The notes under the pieces were generated by a model that made no database searches, had not been told where the DNA came from, and saw only the letters and a program-made list of their open reading frames with translations. Shown piece after piece: positions 23,358 through 31,988 of a stretch of DNA of 50,712 bases. This DNA is from Defluviicoccus sp. Its GTDB lineage: Bacteria; Pseudomonadota; Alphaproteobacteria; MPNO01. The stretch lies in NCBI GenBank assembly GCA_028820505.1, contig JAPPIT010000141.1:60924-111635 (forward strand). Direction: 5' to 3'. How positions within the stretch are numbered: the first letter of the stretch is position 1; each line of letters starts with the position of its first letter. Position numbers and translations under genes: made by a program.

Positions 23358-23929
23358 AACCGCAAAGAATCCCCGACCTGCGGCCGGACGAGATGGACGA
23401 CCGCCAGCGCGCCCTGTTCGACGCGATCGCGGGTCCGCGCGGCGGGGTCGTGCGGGGGCCGTTCGCCATCTGGCTGCGCCATCCCGACCTGGTGGAGAAG
23501 GCCAACGAGTTCGGCAACCACCTGCGCGACGACACGTCGCTGTCCAAGCGCCTCTCCGAGCTCGCGATCCTGGTCACCGCGCGCTTCTGGGGCGCGAGCT
23601 ACGAGTGGTTCGCGCACGAGGGCCAGGCGGCCGCGGCGGGCGTCCCCCGGGATGTCATCGAGGCGATCCGCAGCGGCGGGGAGCCCCGCCTCGAGGACCC
23701 CGAGGCCGCGATCGTCTACGAGGTGAGCCGCGAGATCTACCGGTCGAAGGAAATCCCGGACGAGACCTACCGGCGCGGGATCGAGATCCTCGGCCAGACC
23801 CGGATGATCGACCTGGTCGCGATCCTCGGCTTCTACACCATGGTCGCGATGACGCTGAACGCCTTCAACGCGCCGCTGCCCGAGGACGCCTCCGACCCCT
23901 TTGCACACGACACCGGGAGAAAACGATGA
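23354..23929 (+). CDS. Carboxymuconolactone decarboxylase-like (AhpD-fold) protein
   Basis: 191 residues. The family core WLRHPDLVEKANEFGNHLR, followed by LSELAILVTARFWGASYEWFAHEGQAAAAGVP, is clear. The CxxC of AhpD peroxidase-type members is missing (the segment reads TARFWGASYEW), so it is not a thiol peroxidase and is nearer to the 4-carboxymuconolactone decarboxylase side. The fold is all-alpha and oligomeric, cytoplasmic. ATG overlaps the cupin stop and its own stop overlaps the next start (both ATGA), so the three products are probably made in fixed ratio. Confidence 0.86.
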   Translation: MKPQRIPDLRPDEMDDRQRALFDAIAGPRGGVVRGPFAIWLRHPDLVEKANEFGNHLRDDTSLSKRLSELAILVTARFWGASYEWFAHEGQAAAAGVPRDVIEAIRSGGEPRLEDPEAAIVYEVSREIYRSKEIPDETYRRGIEILGQTRMIDLVAILGFYTMVAMTLNAFNAPLPEDASDPFAHDTGRKR

Positions 23930-25014
23930 CACAGATCAGGGCGGCGGTGTTTCGCGATACCAGCCTCAAGCCTTCCATCGAGACGCTGGAGATGTCGGAA
24001 CCCGGCCCCGGCGAGATCCTGGTCAAGCTGACCGCGACCGGCGTCTGCCATACGGACCTGAAGACGGCCGGCACGCCCGGCCGCTCGCCCCGGCCGGTGG
24101 TCCTGGGACACGAGGGCGCCGGCGTCGTCGAGGAGGTGGGGGCGGGCGTGACCGACCTGGAGCCCGGCGATCACGTGGTGATGAGCTTTACCTGGTGCGG
24201 GGACTGTCCCAGTTGCCAGAGCGCCCGTCCGGCCTATTGCTACGACACCGACCACTTCGCCTGCACCCGGCCCGACGGCTCCTATTACCTGCACGGCGCC
24301 GACGGGCCCGTGCACGGCGACTTCTTCAACCAGTCGTCCTTCGCGACCCATGCCCTCGGCCGCCGCCGGGGGGTGGTCAAGGTGCGCAAGGACGCGCCGT
24401 TGAACATCCTGGGTCCGCTCGGCTGCGGGATACAGACCGGCGCGGGCGCGGTGCTCAACGTGTTCCAGATGAAGCCGGGGCAGACGCTCGCCGTGTTCGG
24501 CGCCGGGTCCCTCGGCCTTTCCGCGGTGATGGCGGCGCGGATCGCCGGCGCCGCGCAGGTGATCGCCGTCGACCTCCATCCCAACCGGCTGCAGCTCTCG
24601 ACCGAGCTGGGCGCCGACCACGCCATCCGCGCCGATGGCGGGCCGGTGCACGAGCGAATTCTCGACCTCGTCCCCCACGGGGTCGATTTCGCGCTGGACA
24701 CCACCACCGTCGGCCCGGTGATGCTGGATGCGATCGCCAGCCTGGCGCCGCACGGCACGTTCGGCTTCGTGGCGCCGACGGAAGGCGGGGAACTGACAAT
24801 CCCGCTCAGGCCGCTGATGAAGAACCGCAAGGTTCTCGGCATCACGGAAGGAAACAGCAACCCCAACGTCTTCATTCCCCAACTGGTCGATTTCCACATG
24901 CAGGGCGTGTTTCCATACGACCGGCTGGTCAGGTTCTACCCGTTCGACGAGATCGAGCGGGCGTTCCACGACAGCGAGGAAGGCACGACGGTCAAGCCGG
25001 TCCTGGAGATGTAA
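23926..25014 (+). CDS. Zinc-dependent alcohol dehydrogenase (aryl-alcohol dehydrogenase type)
   Basis: 362 residues, medium-chain dehydrogenase family. Catalytic zinc ligands Cys41 and His62 (with Glu63) and Cys167 are present; the structural zinc site is Cys91, 94, 97 and 105. The dinucleotide motif GAGSLG (192-197) is followed by Asp216, which points to NAD rather than NADP. The sequence is close to benzyl-alcohol dehydrogenase (XylB/AreB). It ends the cupin / decarboxylase-like / dehydrogenase operon and probably oxidises an alcohol made or processed by the other two. Stop lies 18 bases from the convergent monooxygenase gene. Confidence 0.93.
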   Translation: MTQIRAAVFRDTSLKPSIETLEMSEPGPGEILVKLTATGVCHTDLKTAGTPGRSPRPVVLGHEGAGVVEEVGAGVTDLEPGDHVVMSFTWCGDCPSCQSARPAYCYDTDHFACTRPDGSYYLHGADGPVHGDFFNQSSFATHALGRRRGVVKVRKDAPLNILGPLGCGIQTGAGAVLNVFQMKPGQTLAVFGAGSLGLSAVMAARIAGAAQVIAVDLHPNRLQLSTELGADHAIRADGGPVHERILDLVPHGVDFALDTTTVGPVMLDAIASLAPHGTFGFVAPTEGGELTIPLRPLMKNRKVLGITEGNSNPNVFIPQLVDFHMQGVFPYDRLVRFYPFDEIERAFHDSEEGTTVKPVLEM

Positions 25015-25032
25015 CCGCCCCGGGGCGGCCCC

Positions 25033-26634
25033 TCAGGCCGGGGTCAGCTCGAAGCCCTCGTACCCGGCCGCCGCGACGGCGGCGCATTTCTTCATGTAGG
25101 ACGGCATGCCGCCGATATAGGGCATGAAGACGCGGGGTTTGCCCGGCACGTTGGCGCCCAGATACCAGGAGCTGCAGGTATAGCGCAGCGTCCTCGACGC
25201 GACTTCGTTGCCGTGCGCCACCCACGCATCCTGCGCGGCCAGGCCGGGCTCGATTTCGCGGATACCGTTGTCGCGCAAGAATCCGAGGCAGGCGGCGATC
25301 CACTCCACGTGGTGCTCGATGGTCGGCATCATGTTCGACAGGACGGACGGGCTGCCCGGGCCGGTCACGGTGAACAGGTTCGGGAAGCCGTTGGTCATCA
25401 GGCCGAGATACATGCGGGGCCCCGCCGCCCACGCCTTTCGGAGCGCCAGGCCGTTCCGGCCGCGTATGTCGATGCGGGCGAGCGCTCCCGTCATGGCGTC
25501 GAAGCCGGTCGCCAGCACGAGGTCGTCGAGCCGGTAGTCCTTGCCGGCGGCCGTCAGCCCGTCCGCCACGATCCGGCCGATTCCATCCTCCCCCAGCGGC
25601 ACCAGCTCGACATTGGGAAGGTTGTAGGTGGCGTAATAGGCGTCGCCGAGGCTGAGCCGCTTGCAGCCGATGGTGTGCCGGGGCAGCAGCTTCTCGGCGG
25701 TTTCGGGGTCCTCGACGGTCTCGCGGATCTTGTCCCGGACGAACGCCTGCGCCCGCTCGTTGGCCGCTTCGTCGATCCCGAAATCGATATAGGAGTTGAG
25801 CAGGCCGATCCCGCCATGATTCCAGGCACGCTCCAGAACCTGGCGGCACTCCTCCTCGGACACCGAGAGCGCGGACTCCCGGCCGGTCGGCACCGCGAAC
25901 CCGCCGAACGTCTTCCTGGCGGCGGCGCGGATTTCGGGATAGCGCGCCTTTATGTCGGCCTGTTCGCCGGGATCCAGCGGCCGGTTTTTCGCCGGTACGA
26001 CGTAGCTGGCGGTTCGCTGGAACACCGTGAGGCGGGCCGCCTCCTTGGCGATTTCCGGAATCGCCTGCACCGCCGACGAGCCGGTGCCGACGACGCCGAC
26101 CCGCCGGCCGTCGAAATCGACCGACTCGTGCGGCCAGTGCCCGGTGTGGAACACCCGGCCGGCGAACTCGTCGAGCCCCGGGAAATCGGGCCGGTTCGCC
26201 GCCGACAGGCAGCCGGTCGCCATGATGCAATGGCTGGACAAGAAGTTCTCGCCGGTGTCCGTCTCGACCTGCCATTCGGCGGCGGTCTCGTCGTAGACCG
26301 CCGAGATGACGCGGGTGTTCAGCCGGATGTCGGGCCAAAGGTCGAACCGGTCGGCCACGTGATTGGCGTAGCGCAGGATCTCCGGCTGCGCCGGGTAGCG
26401 CTCCGTCCATTCCCATTCCTGCGACAATTCGTCGTCGAACTGGTAGCAGTAGAACATGCTCTCGACGTCGCAGCGCGCGCCGGGATAGCGGTTCCAGTAC
26501 CAGGTTCCGCCGACGCCGGACGCCGCCTCGACGACCCGCGCTGCGAACCCCATGCCCCGCAGCTTGTGGAGCATGTAGAGCCCCGCGAAGCCGGCGCCGA
26601 CGATCAGCGCATCAAGTCTGGTCGCGCGATCCAT
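25033..26634 (-). CDS. Baeyer-Villiger-type flavin monooxygenase
   Basis: 533 residues, the length of cyclohexanone- and steroid-type monooxygenases. It has the FAD motif GAGFAG (13-18), GGTWYWNRYPG (42-52), the class signature FAGRVFHTGHWP (157-168) and the NADPH motif GTGSSA (183-188). These enzymes insert oxygen beside a ketone to give an ester or lactone. ATG 26634 with AAGGGG 9 bases ahead is chosen; a GTG at 26652 that overlaps the stop of the upstream hydrolase gene is possible and would add six residues. It follows a class I amidotransferase-like gene and converges on the alcohol dehydrogenase. Confidence 0.92.
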   Translation of the reverse strand: MDRATRLDALIVGAGFAGLYMLHKLRGMGFAARVVEAASGVGGTWYWNRYPGARCDVESMFYCYQFDDELSQEWEWTERYPAQPEILRYANHVADRFDLWPDIRLNTRVISAVYDETAAEWQVETDTGENFLSSHCIMATGCLSAANRPDFPGLDEFAGRVFHTGHWPHESVDFDGRRVGVVGTGSSAVQAIPEIAKEAARLTVFQRTASYVVPAKNRPLDPGEQADIKARYPEIRAAARKTFGGFAVPTGRESALSVSEEECRQVLERAWNHGGIGLLNSYIDFGIDEAANERAQAFVRDKIRETVEDPETAEKLLPRHTIGCKRLSLGDAYYATYNLPNVELVPLGEDGIGRIVADGLTAAGKDYRLDDLVLATGFDAMTGALARIDIRGRNGLALRKAWAAGPRMYLGLMTNGFPNLFTVTGPGSPSVLSNMMPTIEHHVEWIAACLGFLRDNGIREIEPGLAAQDAWVAHGNEVASRTLRYTCSSWYLGANVPGKPRVFMPYIGGMPSYMKKCAAVAAAGYEGFELTPA

Positions 26635-26648
26635 GGCGGACGGCCCCT

Positions 26649-27428
26649 TCACGAAGCCTGTCCCGCCCGCCCGCGTTGCCTGATCGCCTCGCCGAAGGCG
26701 CGGAACAGGGCGCGGTTGACCGGGTTGGTTTGCGGATCGTGCTCGGCATGCCACTGGACGCCCAGCGCGAAGCCGGACGCGCCGGCGATCCGGATGGCCT
26801 CGATCGTGTCGTCCTCCGCCACGCCCTCGACGACGACGCGTTCCCCCGGCTCCAGGATGCCCTGCCCGTGCAGCGAGTTGACGCGGATCGACTCGCGGCC
26901 GAACAGGCGCGCGAAGACGCCGCCGGGAACGAGACGGACGTCGTGGCGGTCGGCGAAGACGACCGCCTGGTCGGGATGGACTTCCCCGTTCTCCAGCCGG
27001 ATCGCGCGGTGGTTCATGCGCCCCGGCAGGTCGCGGATTTCCGGATGCAGGGTGCTGCCGAACGCCACGCCCATCTCCTGGATGCCGCGGCAGAGGCCCA
27101 GGATCGGCACGCCCCGCTCGACGCAGGCCTCCGTCACCCGCAGCGCCACCGCATCCCGGTCCTCGTCATAGGGTTCGTGGCTCGGATGGGGTTCGACGTT
27201 GAAACGCGCCGGATGGACGTTGGACCGCCCGCCCGTCAGCAGGACCCCGTCGACGGCGTCCAGCAGGGACCCGATATCCGTGATGTCCGGCGCGCCCGCG
27301 AACATCACCGGCAAGGCGTCGGCGACATCCGCCACCGCGCGAAGGTTCTTTTCGCCGACCAGCTGCGCGGGGTAGCGGTCGTTGACGAGATGTGCGTGTC
27401 CGATGACGCCGACCAATGGCTTGGGCAT
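26649..27428 (-). CDS. Class I glutamine-amidotransferase-like hydrolase (peptidase C26, PuuD-like)
   Basis: 259 residues. The nucleophile elbow LGLCRGIQEM holds Cys113, and the partner His occurs in GVQWHAEHDP near 231. The LLTGGRSNVHP segment (64-73) is typical of gamma-glutamyl-gamma-aminobutyrate hydrolase members of family C26. Such enzymes hydrolyse gamma-glutamyl amides made from amines. No gamma-glutamyl synthetase is encoded nearby. It overlaps or abuts the monooxygenase gene and is probably its operon partner. Start MPKPLVGVIG is chosen because it opens the first strand of the fold. Confidence 0.85.
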   Translation of the reverse strand: MPKPLVGVIGHAHLVNDRYPAQLVGEKNLRAVADVADALPVMFAGAPDITDIGSLLDAVDGVLLTGGRSNVHPARFNVEPHPSHEPYDEDRDAVALRVTEACVERGVPILGLCRGIQEMGVAFGSTLHPEIRDLPGRMNHRAIRLENGEVHPDQAVVFADRHDVRLVPGGVFARLFGRESIRVNSLHGQGILEPGERVVVEGVAEDDTIEAIRIAGASGFALGVQWHAEHDPQTNPVNRALFRAFGEAIRQRGRAGQAS

Positions 27429-27610
27429 TGTCCTGCTTGCGCCCTCCCGGAAACCCTCCGCGTCGGCAGTTCGTAAAACGGGAAGCCCGCCATGTCCAGA
27501 TCGCGGCTTCGAAGCGGGTGCGCCGGCACGGGGATCGACGCTGAAATTCCGCGCCGATTGCACCGGTCGGGATCGCGTGCCAGCCTTGAGCGTCAGACGC
27601 GGGGGCGTTC

Positions 27611-29002
27611 TTGAAGACCGACTTCAGCGCCGAACAGCTCGCCGACCCCGAGATCGCGGCGGCCGACGGGATTCTGAGAACCTGCGTGCATTACGGCTTC
27701 TGCACCGCGGTCTGTCCGACCTATGTGCTCACCCGCGACGAGAACGAAGCGCCCCGCGGGCGGATCGATCTAATCAGGGAAATGCTGGAAAAGGGCGGTC
27801 GGCCCGATCCCAAGACGGTCCGCCATATCGACAGCTGCCTGTCCTGCAACAGTTGCATGACGACCTGCGCGGTCGACGTGGACTATCTGCATCTCTCCGA
27901 CATAGCCCGCGCCCATATCGAAGCGCACCACCGCCGCCCTCTCGGCGACCGCCTGTTGCGGCGGCTGATCGCGCGGACGATACCGGAACCCGCCGGTTTT
28001 GCCCGCATGTCCCGTCTGGCGCGCCTCGCCCGGCCCGTCCGGACGCTGCTGCCGCGGCGACTGCGCAACCTGGTCGACCTGGCGCCGGCCGTCCTCCCAC
28101 CGGCCTCCGACCTGACCGGCGTCCATCCCGCCGAAGGCACGCCGCGGCGGCGCGTTGCCCTGTTGCAAGGCTGCGTCCAGCAGGTCCTGGCGCCGGAGAT
28201 CAACGCCGCGACGATCCGGTTGCTTACCCGCCACGGCTTCGAGGTTACGGTGCCGGCGGGGGCGGGTTGCTGCGGCGCGTTGACCCTCCATATGGGCAAG
28301 ACGGAGATGGCGACGGCCGCCGCGGCGCGCGTCGTCGACGCCTGGGACGCGGAGCGCGATGCCGGCGGCCTCGACGCCGTCGCGGTCAACGCATCCGGCT
28401 GCGGGACCGTGGTCAAGGACTATGCGCGCGTTCTCGAACGCGATCCTTCGCGGCGCGGCAAAGCCGCGGCGTTCGCGGCCATCGCCCGCGACGTTACCGA
28501 ATTGCTGGCGCCGGAGGAGCTGCGCCTGACGAAGACCGCGATACCGCTCGTCGTGGCCTATCACGATGCGTGCTCGCTGCAACACGCGCAGAATATCCGC
28601 AAGCAGCCGCGCGCCCTCCTTCGCGGCGCCGGCTTCGAGGTGAGGGACGTCCCGGAGGGCCATTTCTGCTGCGGGTCGGCGGGCGCCTACAACATGCTTC
28701 AGCCCGACATGGCCGAGGCCCTGGGCCGCCGCAAGGCCGCCCATGTCGAGAGCACCGGGGCAGCCGCGATGGCCGCCGGCAATCTCGGCTGCCTCGCCCA
28801 GCTCGCCCGTTTCACCGCTTTGCCGCAGCTCCACACGGTGGAGCTGCTGGACTGGGCGACCGGCGGGCCGCTGCCGGCCGCGCTGCGCGACACGGAGCTG
28901 CCGGTGCCCATCCCACGCCGGAGTGCGTCGGAACCGGATACGGTGCCGGCGCCATCCGCGACGCCGCAACAGCCCGATTCTGCCGGTCCGGGCATCTGGT
29001 AG
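27611..29002 (+). CDS. GlcF-like two-cluster iron-sulfur protein with CCG domains
   Basis: 463 residues, from a TTG start chosen because the family begins MxTxFxxEQLADP. Residues 25-35 read CVHYGFCTAVC: the second ligand of the first 4Fe-4S cluster (usually CVHCGFC) is Tyr28. The second cluster CLSCNSCMTTC (76-86) is complete but lacks the usual following Pro. Two CCG domains follow (GCCGALT and CCGSAG), as in glycolate oxidase GlcF and heterodisulfide reductase D. It should carry electrons from a flavoprotein to the quinone pool or another acceptor. The gene ahead of a VAO-type flavoprotein takes the place where glcD/E would be expected. Confidence 0.85.
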   Translation: MKTDFSAEQLADPEIAAADGILRTCVHYGFCTAVCPTYVLTRDENEAPRGRIDLIREMLEKGGRPDPKTVRHIDSCLSCNSCMTTCAVDVDYLHLSDIARAHIEAHHRRPLGDRLLRRLIARTIPEPAGFARMSRLARLARPVRTLLPRRLRNLVDLAPAVLPPASDLTGVHPAEGTPRRRVALLQGCVQQVLAPEINAATIRLLTRHGFEVTVPAGAGCCGALTLHMGKTEMATAAAARVVDAWDAERDAGGLDAVAVNASGCGTVVKDYARVLERDPSRRGKAAAFAAIARDVTELLAPEELRLTKTAIPLVVAYHDACSLQHAQNIRKQPRALLRGAGFEVRDVPEGHFCCGSAGAYNMLQPDMAEALGRRKAAHVESTGAAAMAAGNLGCLAQLARFTALPQLHTVELLDWATGGPLPAALRDTELPVPIPRRSASEPDTVPAPSATPQQPDSAGPGIW

Positions 29003-29029
29003 TCTGGCGCCGCAAGAGGGAACGAAGCC

Positions 29030-30544
29030 ATGAGCATGGATGCCTTTCTGCGGGCCGCCGAAAGCGGTCTCGGCGCGGAACACGTCAACACGGCGGACGA
29101 AACGCTTACCCGCTATGCCGAGAACACCATGCCGGGCGGCGACCGAAGGCCCGCGGCGGTGCTCTATCCCGGCTCGACCGGCGAAGTCGCCGCCGCGGTC
29201 CGGCTCGCCAACGAGCACAAGGTGCCGCTCTTCCCCACGTCGACGGGCAACAATATGGGACTCGGCACCCGCTCCGCGCCGGCCGAGGGCATGGCGGTGC
29301 TCGACCTGGGCCGGCGCATGAACCGGATCCTCGAGATCGACGAGCGCCTCGGCTTCGCTGCCGTCGAGCCCGGGGTGAGCTTCCAGATGCTGGCCGACGA
29401 GCTGAAGCGGCTGGGCGGCCAGTGGATGAATTCCACCACCTCCGGGCCGCCCCAGGGCGGGATGATCGGCAACGCGCTCGACAAGGGTGCCGGCTACGGC
29501 CCCTATTTCGACCATTTCGGATTCAGCTGCGGCATGGAGGTCGTGCTCGGCACCGGCGACGTCATCCGCACGGGCGACGGATCGATCGCGGGCGACAGCC
29601 TGATCAACTGGCACGTCTCGAAATATTCCTTCGGCCCGATCCTCGACGGGCTGTTCGCCCAGTCGAACTACGGCATCGTCACGCGTCTGGGCATCTGGCT
29701 GCTGCCGCGCCCGCCGGCGATCCGCTCCTTCCACTTCACCTTCCCGGACGACGACGATCTGGAGGCGATCGTCGAGCTGTGCCGGCCGCTCAAGATGTCG
29801 AACTTCGTGCCGACGCTGTTCCGCGTCTCCAACGACCTTTACCTGATCGGCAGCGAGGTGCCGAGCCCGGCCTATGCGGCGACCGGGGGCAGGGAGTCGA
29901 TAAGCGACGACGCGCGCAAGGCGTTGCAGCGGGAGCATGGGCTGGGCGCCTGGACCGTCTCCGGCGCGTTTTACGGGCCGTCGATGGAGGCGATGGAGCC
30001 GCAGATCGGTCGTGCGGTCGAACATTTCGGGAGCGTGGGCAAGGCGACTTACATCCCGCACCAGGAGGCGCTGGAGAAGCCGGCGCTGGAATGCGCCATC
30101 GCCTCCTTTTCCGGCGAGCCGACCCATACCGAGCTCGGTCTGCTGAAATGGCGGCCCGGCGGCGGCAATGCCTGGTTCACCCCCGGCACGCCGATGGACG
30201 GGCGGATCGCCAACGAATTCCAGAAGCTGGGGCGCGGCATTTACGAGTCCAACGGACTCGACTACCAGGTCATGAACGTGGCCGGCCCGCGGTTCGCCCG
30301 CGGCCTTCACGTGATTTCGTTCAACCGGGAGGACCCCGACGAGTGCGCCCGCGCGGATGCCGCCTATCGGGCGCTGGCCGAAGCGTTCTTCGCGCGCGGC
30401 GTGGCCGTCGGCCGGGCGCCGATCGACTGGTACGACTTTCACATGGACAAGTTGATGCCGTCGTTCAGGGATGCGTGCGGCGCGATCAAGCGCGCTCTCG
30501 ATCCCAACGGCGTGATCGCGCCCGGCCGGTACGGCATCTACTGA
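29030..30544 (+). CDS. Vanillyl-alcohol-oxidase-family FAD flavoprotein (4-cresol-dehydrogenase-like)
   Basis: 504 residues. The FAD pyrophosphate segment PTSTGNNMGLG (69-79) and the stretch ALDKGAGYGPYFDHFGFSCGME, closely like 4-cresol dehydrogenase and eugenol/vanillyl-alcohol oxidase, give the family. The C-terminal KRALDPNGVIAPGRYGIY closes the fold as usual. Members oxidise para-alkyl or alkoxy phenols through a quinone methide, but relatives on D-lactate-like acids also exist. AGAGGGA lies 10 bases ahead of ATG 29030. It normally pairs with a cytochrome c subunit; here a GlcF-like Fe-S protein sits directly upstream instead. No signal peptide is seen. Confidence 0.86.
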   Translation: MSMDAFLRAAESGLGAEHVNTADETLTRYAENTMPGGDRRPAAVLYPGSTGEVAAAVRLANEHKVPLFPTSTGNNMGLGTRSAPAEGMAVLDLGRRMNRILEIDERLGFAAVEPGVSFQMLADELKRLGGQWMNSTTSGPPQGGMIGNALDKGAGYGPYFDHFGFSCGMEVVLGTGDVIRTGDGSIAGDSLINWHVSKYSFGPILDGLFAQSNYGIVTRLGIWLLPRPPAIRSFHFTFPDDDDLEAIVELCRPLKMSNFVPTLFRVSNDLYLIGSEVPSPAYAATGGRESISDDARKALQREHGLGAWTVSGAFYGPSMEAMEPQIGRAVEHFGSVGKATYIPHQEALEKPALECAIASFSGEPTHTELGLLKWRPGGGNAWFTPGTPMDGRIANEFQKLGRGIYESNGLDYQVMNVAGPRFARGLHVISFNREDPDECARADAAYRALAEAFFARGVAVGRAPIDWYDFHMDKLMPSFRDACGAIKRALDPNGVIAPGRYGIY

Positions 30545-30568
30545 CCCGGATTTCCGCGGGAAACCGGG
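30545..30568 (+). other. Stem-loop directly after the flavoprotein stop codon
   Basis: CCCGG-A-TTTCC-GCG-GGAAA-CCGGG forms a 10-bp stem with one bulged A, starting at the base after the TGA. No T tract follows, so it may be a mRNA-stabilising or attenuating hairpin between the flavoprotein and amidase genes rather than a full terminator. Confidence 0.4.
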
Positions 30569-30596
30569 GCCCTCACAACCGACGAACCTCAGAGAG

Positions 30597-31961
30597 ATGG
30601 CAGATTACGATCCCAAAGCGCATCCGCTGATGACCTTCCACGACCGCGCGGCCGCGTTCCGCGACGGCTCCGATACGCCGCGCGCGCTTCTCGAGCGCTG
30701 CATCGAGGCCATCGAGGCGCGCGAGGACGAGATCATGGCGTGGGCCCGGCTCGATCTCGACGGCGCGCGCCGGGCGGCGGACGCCGCGACCGCGCGCTAC
30801 CGGGCGGGCGCCCCGCGATCGCCCGTCGACGGGCTTCCGGTCGGGATCAAGGACCTGATCGACACCGTCGACATGCCGACCGAGTACGGCTCGACGCTGT
30901 TCGCCGGACACCGCCCGAAACAGGACGCCGCCGTCGTCCTCGCCCTCAGGGAAGGCGGGGCGGCGATCCTCGGCAAGACGGTGACGATCGCCTTCGGCGG
31001 CGGCGACCCGGCGAAGACGCGGAACCCGCACGACACGAGGCGGACGCCCGGCGGCTCGTCCAGCGGTTCCGCCGCGTCCGTCGGCGCGCCCACGATCCCC
31101 GCCGCCATCGGCACCCATGCGCGCGGCTCGACGATCCGCCCGGCGAGCTTTTGCGGCGCTTACGCGCTGAAGCCCACCTTCGGGGCGATCAACCGGCAGG
31201 GCGTCTTTTCCGCCGCCGACAGCATGGACCATCTCGGGACCTTCGCCGGCTCGCTCCGCGACGTCTGGATAATCGCCCGGCACATGGCGCGGCTCGCCGG
31301 CGGCGATCCCGGCCATCCCGGGCTCTATGGCGGGGCCATGCCGCCGGCGCCCCGCAAGCCGATGCGCCTGGTCCGGCTGGAGATGGCGGGCTGGGCCGGG
31401 ACGGACGACGCGACCAAGGCCGCCTTCGAGGGGGTTATCGACCGTCTAGCCTCGGCCGGAGTCGAGATCTACGGCCGCGGCGACGACCCGACGATCGATG
31501 CGTACGAGGCGCTGCTCGCGCGAATGCCGGAGCTCTGGCGCGACCTCTACCGCTTCGAGATGCGCTGGCCGATGCTGCAATATCTCGCCCTCTATCCCGA
31601 CGACGTGCCGCCCCGGCTGAAGCGCGGGCTGGAAGAGGGGGCGGGGCTGACCCAGGAGACCTACCGCGCGGCGCTGGTCCGGCGCGCCCACGCGAAGAAT
31701 CTCCACGCGGAGCTCGCCAGCCGGGCCGACGGTTTCGTGACGCTCGCCTCGCCCGGCCCCGGCCCGGTGGGGATGGACCAGGGGAGCGCGATCTTCAACG
31801 AGCCGTCCTCGGTGCTCGGCGCGCCGGCGCTGTCGCTGCCGCTGATGGCGGTGGACGGCGTTCCCGCCGGAGTTCAGCTGATGGGCCGGATCGGCGGCGA
31901 CGAGGCGCTCACCGCCCGCGGGCTCTGGGTCGCCGAGCACATCCTCGGCCGGCCGGCGTAG
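30597..31961 (+). CDS. Amidase signature family hydrolase
   Basis: 454 residues. Lys85 in VGIKD, the serine loop GGSSSGSAA (152-160) and Ser178 are present. The nucleophile segment reads GTHARGSTIRPA instead of the usual GTDTGGSIRxPA, so the substrate pocket next to the nucleophile is unusual. It cleaves an amide to an acid. The start ATG 30597 follows AGAGAG by 0-2 bases and lies in the same direction as the flavoprotein gene after a stem-loop. It converges on the VOC-protein gene. A second amidase (34008-35414) lies close by on the other strand. Confidence 0.85.
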   Translation: MADYDPKAHPLMTFHDRAAAFRDGSDTPRALLERCIEAIEAREDEIMAWARLDLDGARRAADAATARYRAGAPRSPVDGLPVGIKDLIDTVDMPTEYGSTLFAGHRPKQDAAVVLALREGGAAILGKTVTIAFGGGDPAKTRNPHDTRRTPGGSSSGSAASVGAPTIPAAIGTHARGSTIRPASFCGAYALKPTFGAINRQGVFSAADSMDHLGTFAGSLRDVWIIARHMARLAGGDPGHPGLYGGAMPPAPRKPMRLVRLEMAGWAGTDDATKAAFEGVIDRLASAGVEIYGRGDDPTIDAYEALLARMPELWRDLYRFEMRWPMLQYLALYPDDVPPRLKRGLEEGAGLTQETYRAALVRRAHAKNLHAELASRADGFVTLASPGPGPVGMDQGSAIFNEPSSVLGAPALSLPLMAVDGVPAGVQLMGRIGGDEALTARGLWVAEHILGRPA

Positions 31962-31988
31962 GGGGCCGGCTGTCTCGCCGCCGCCGGC

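Noticed and set aside
27382-30630. Plus-strand open frame of more than 1000 codons across two genes
   Set aside because: It is out of frame with both the GlcF-like and the VAO-like genes, and its translation is an Arg/Gly-rich shadow.
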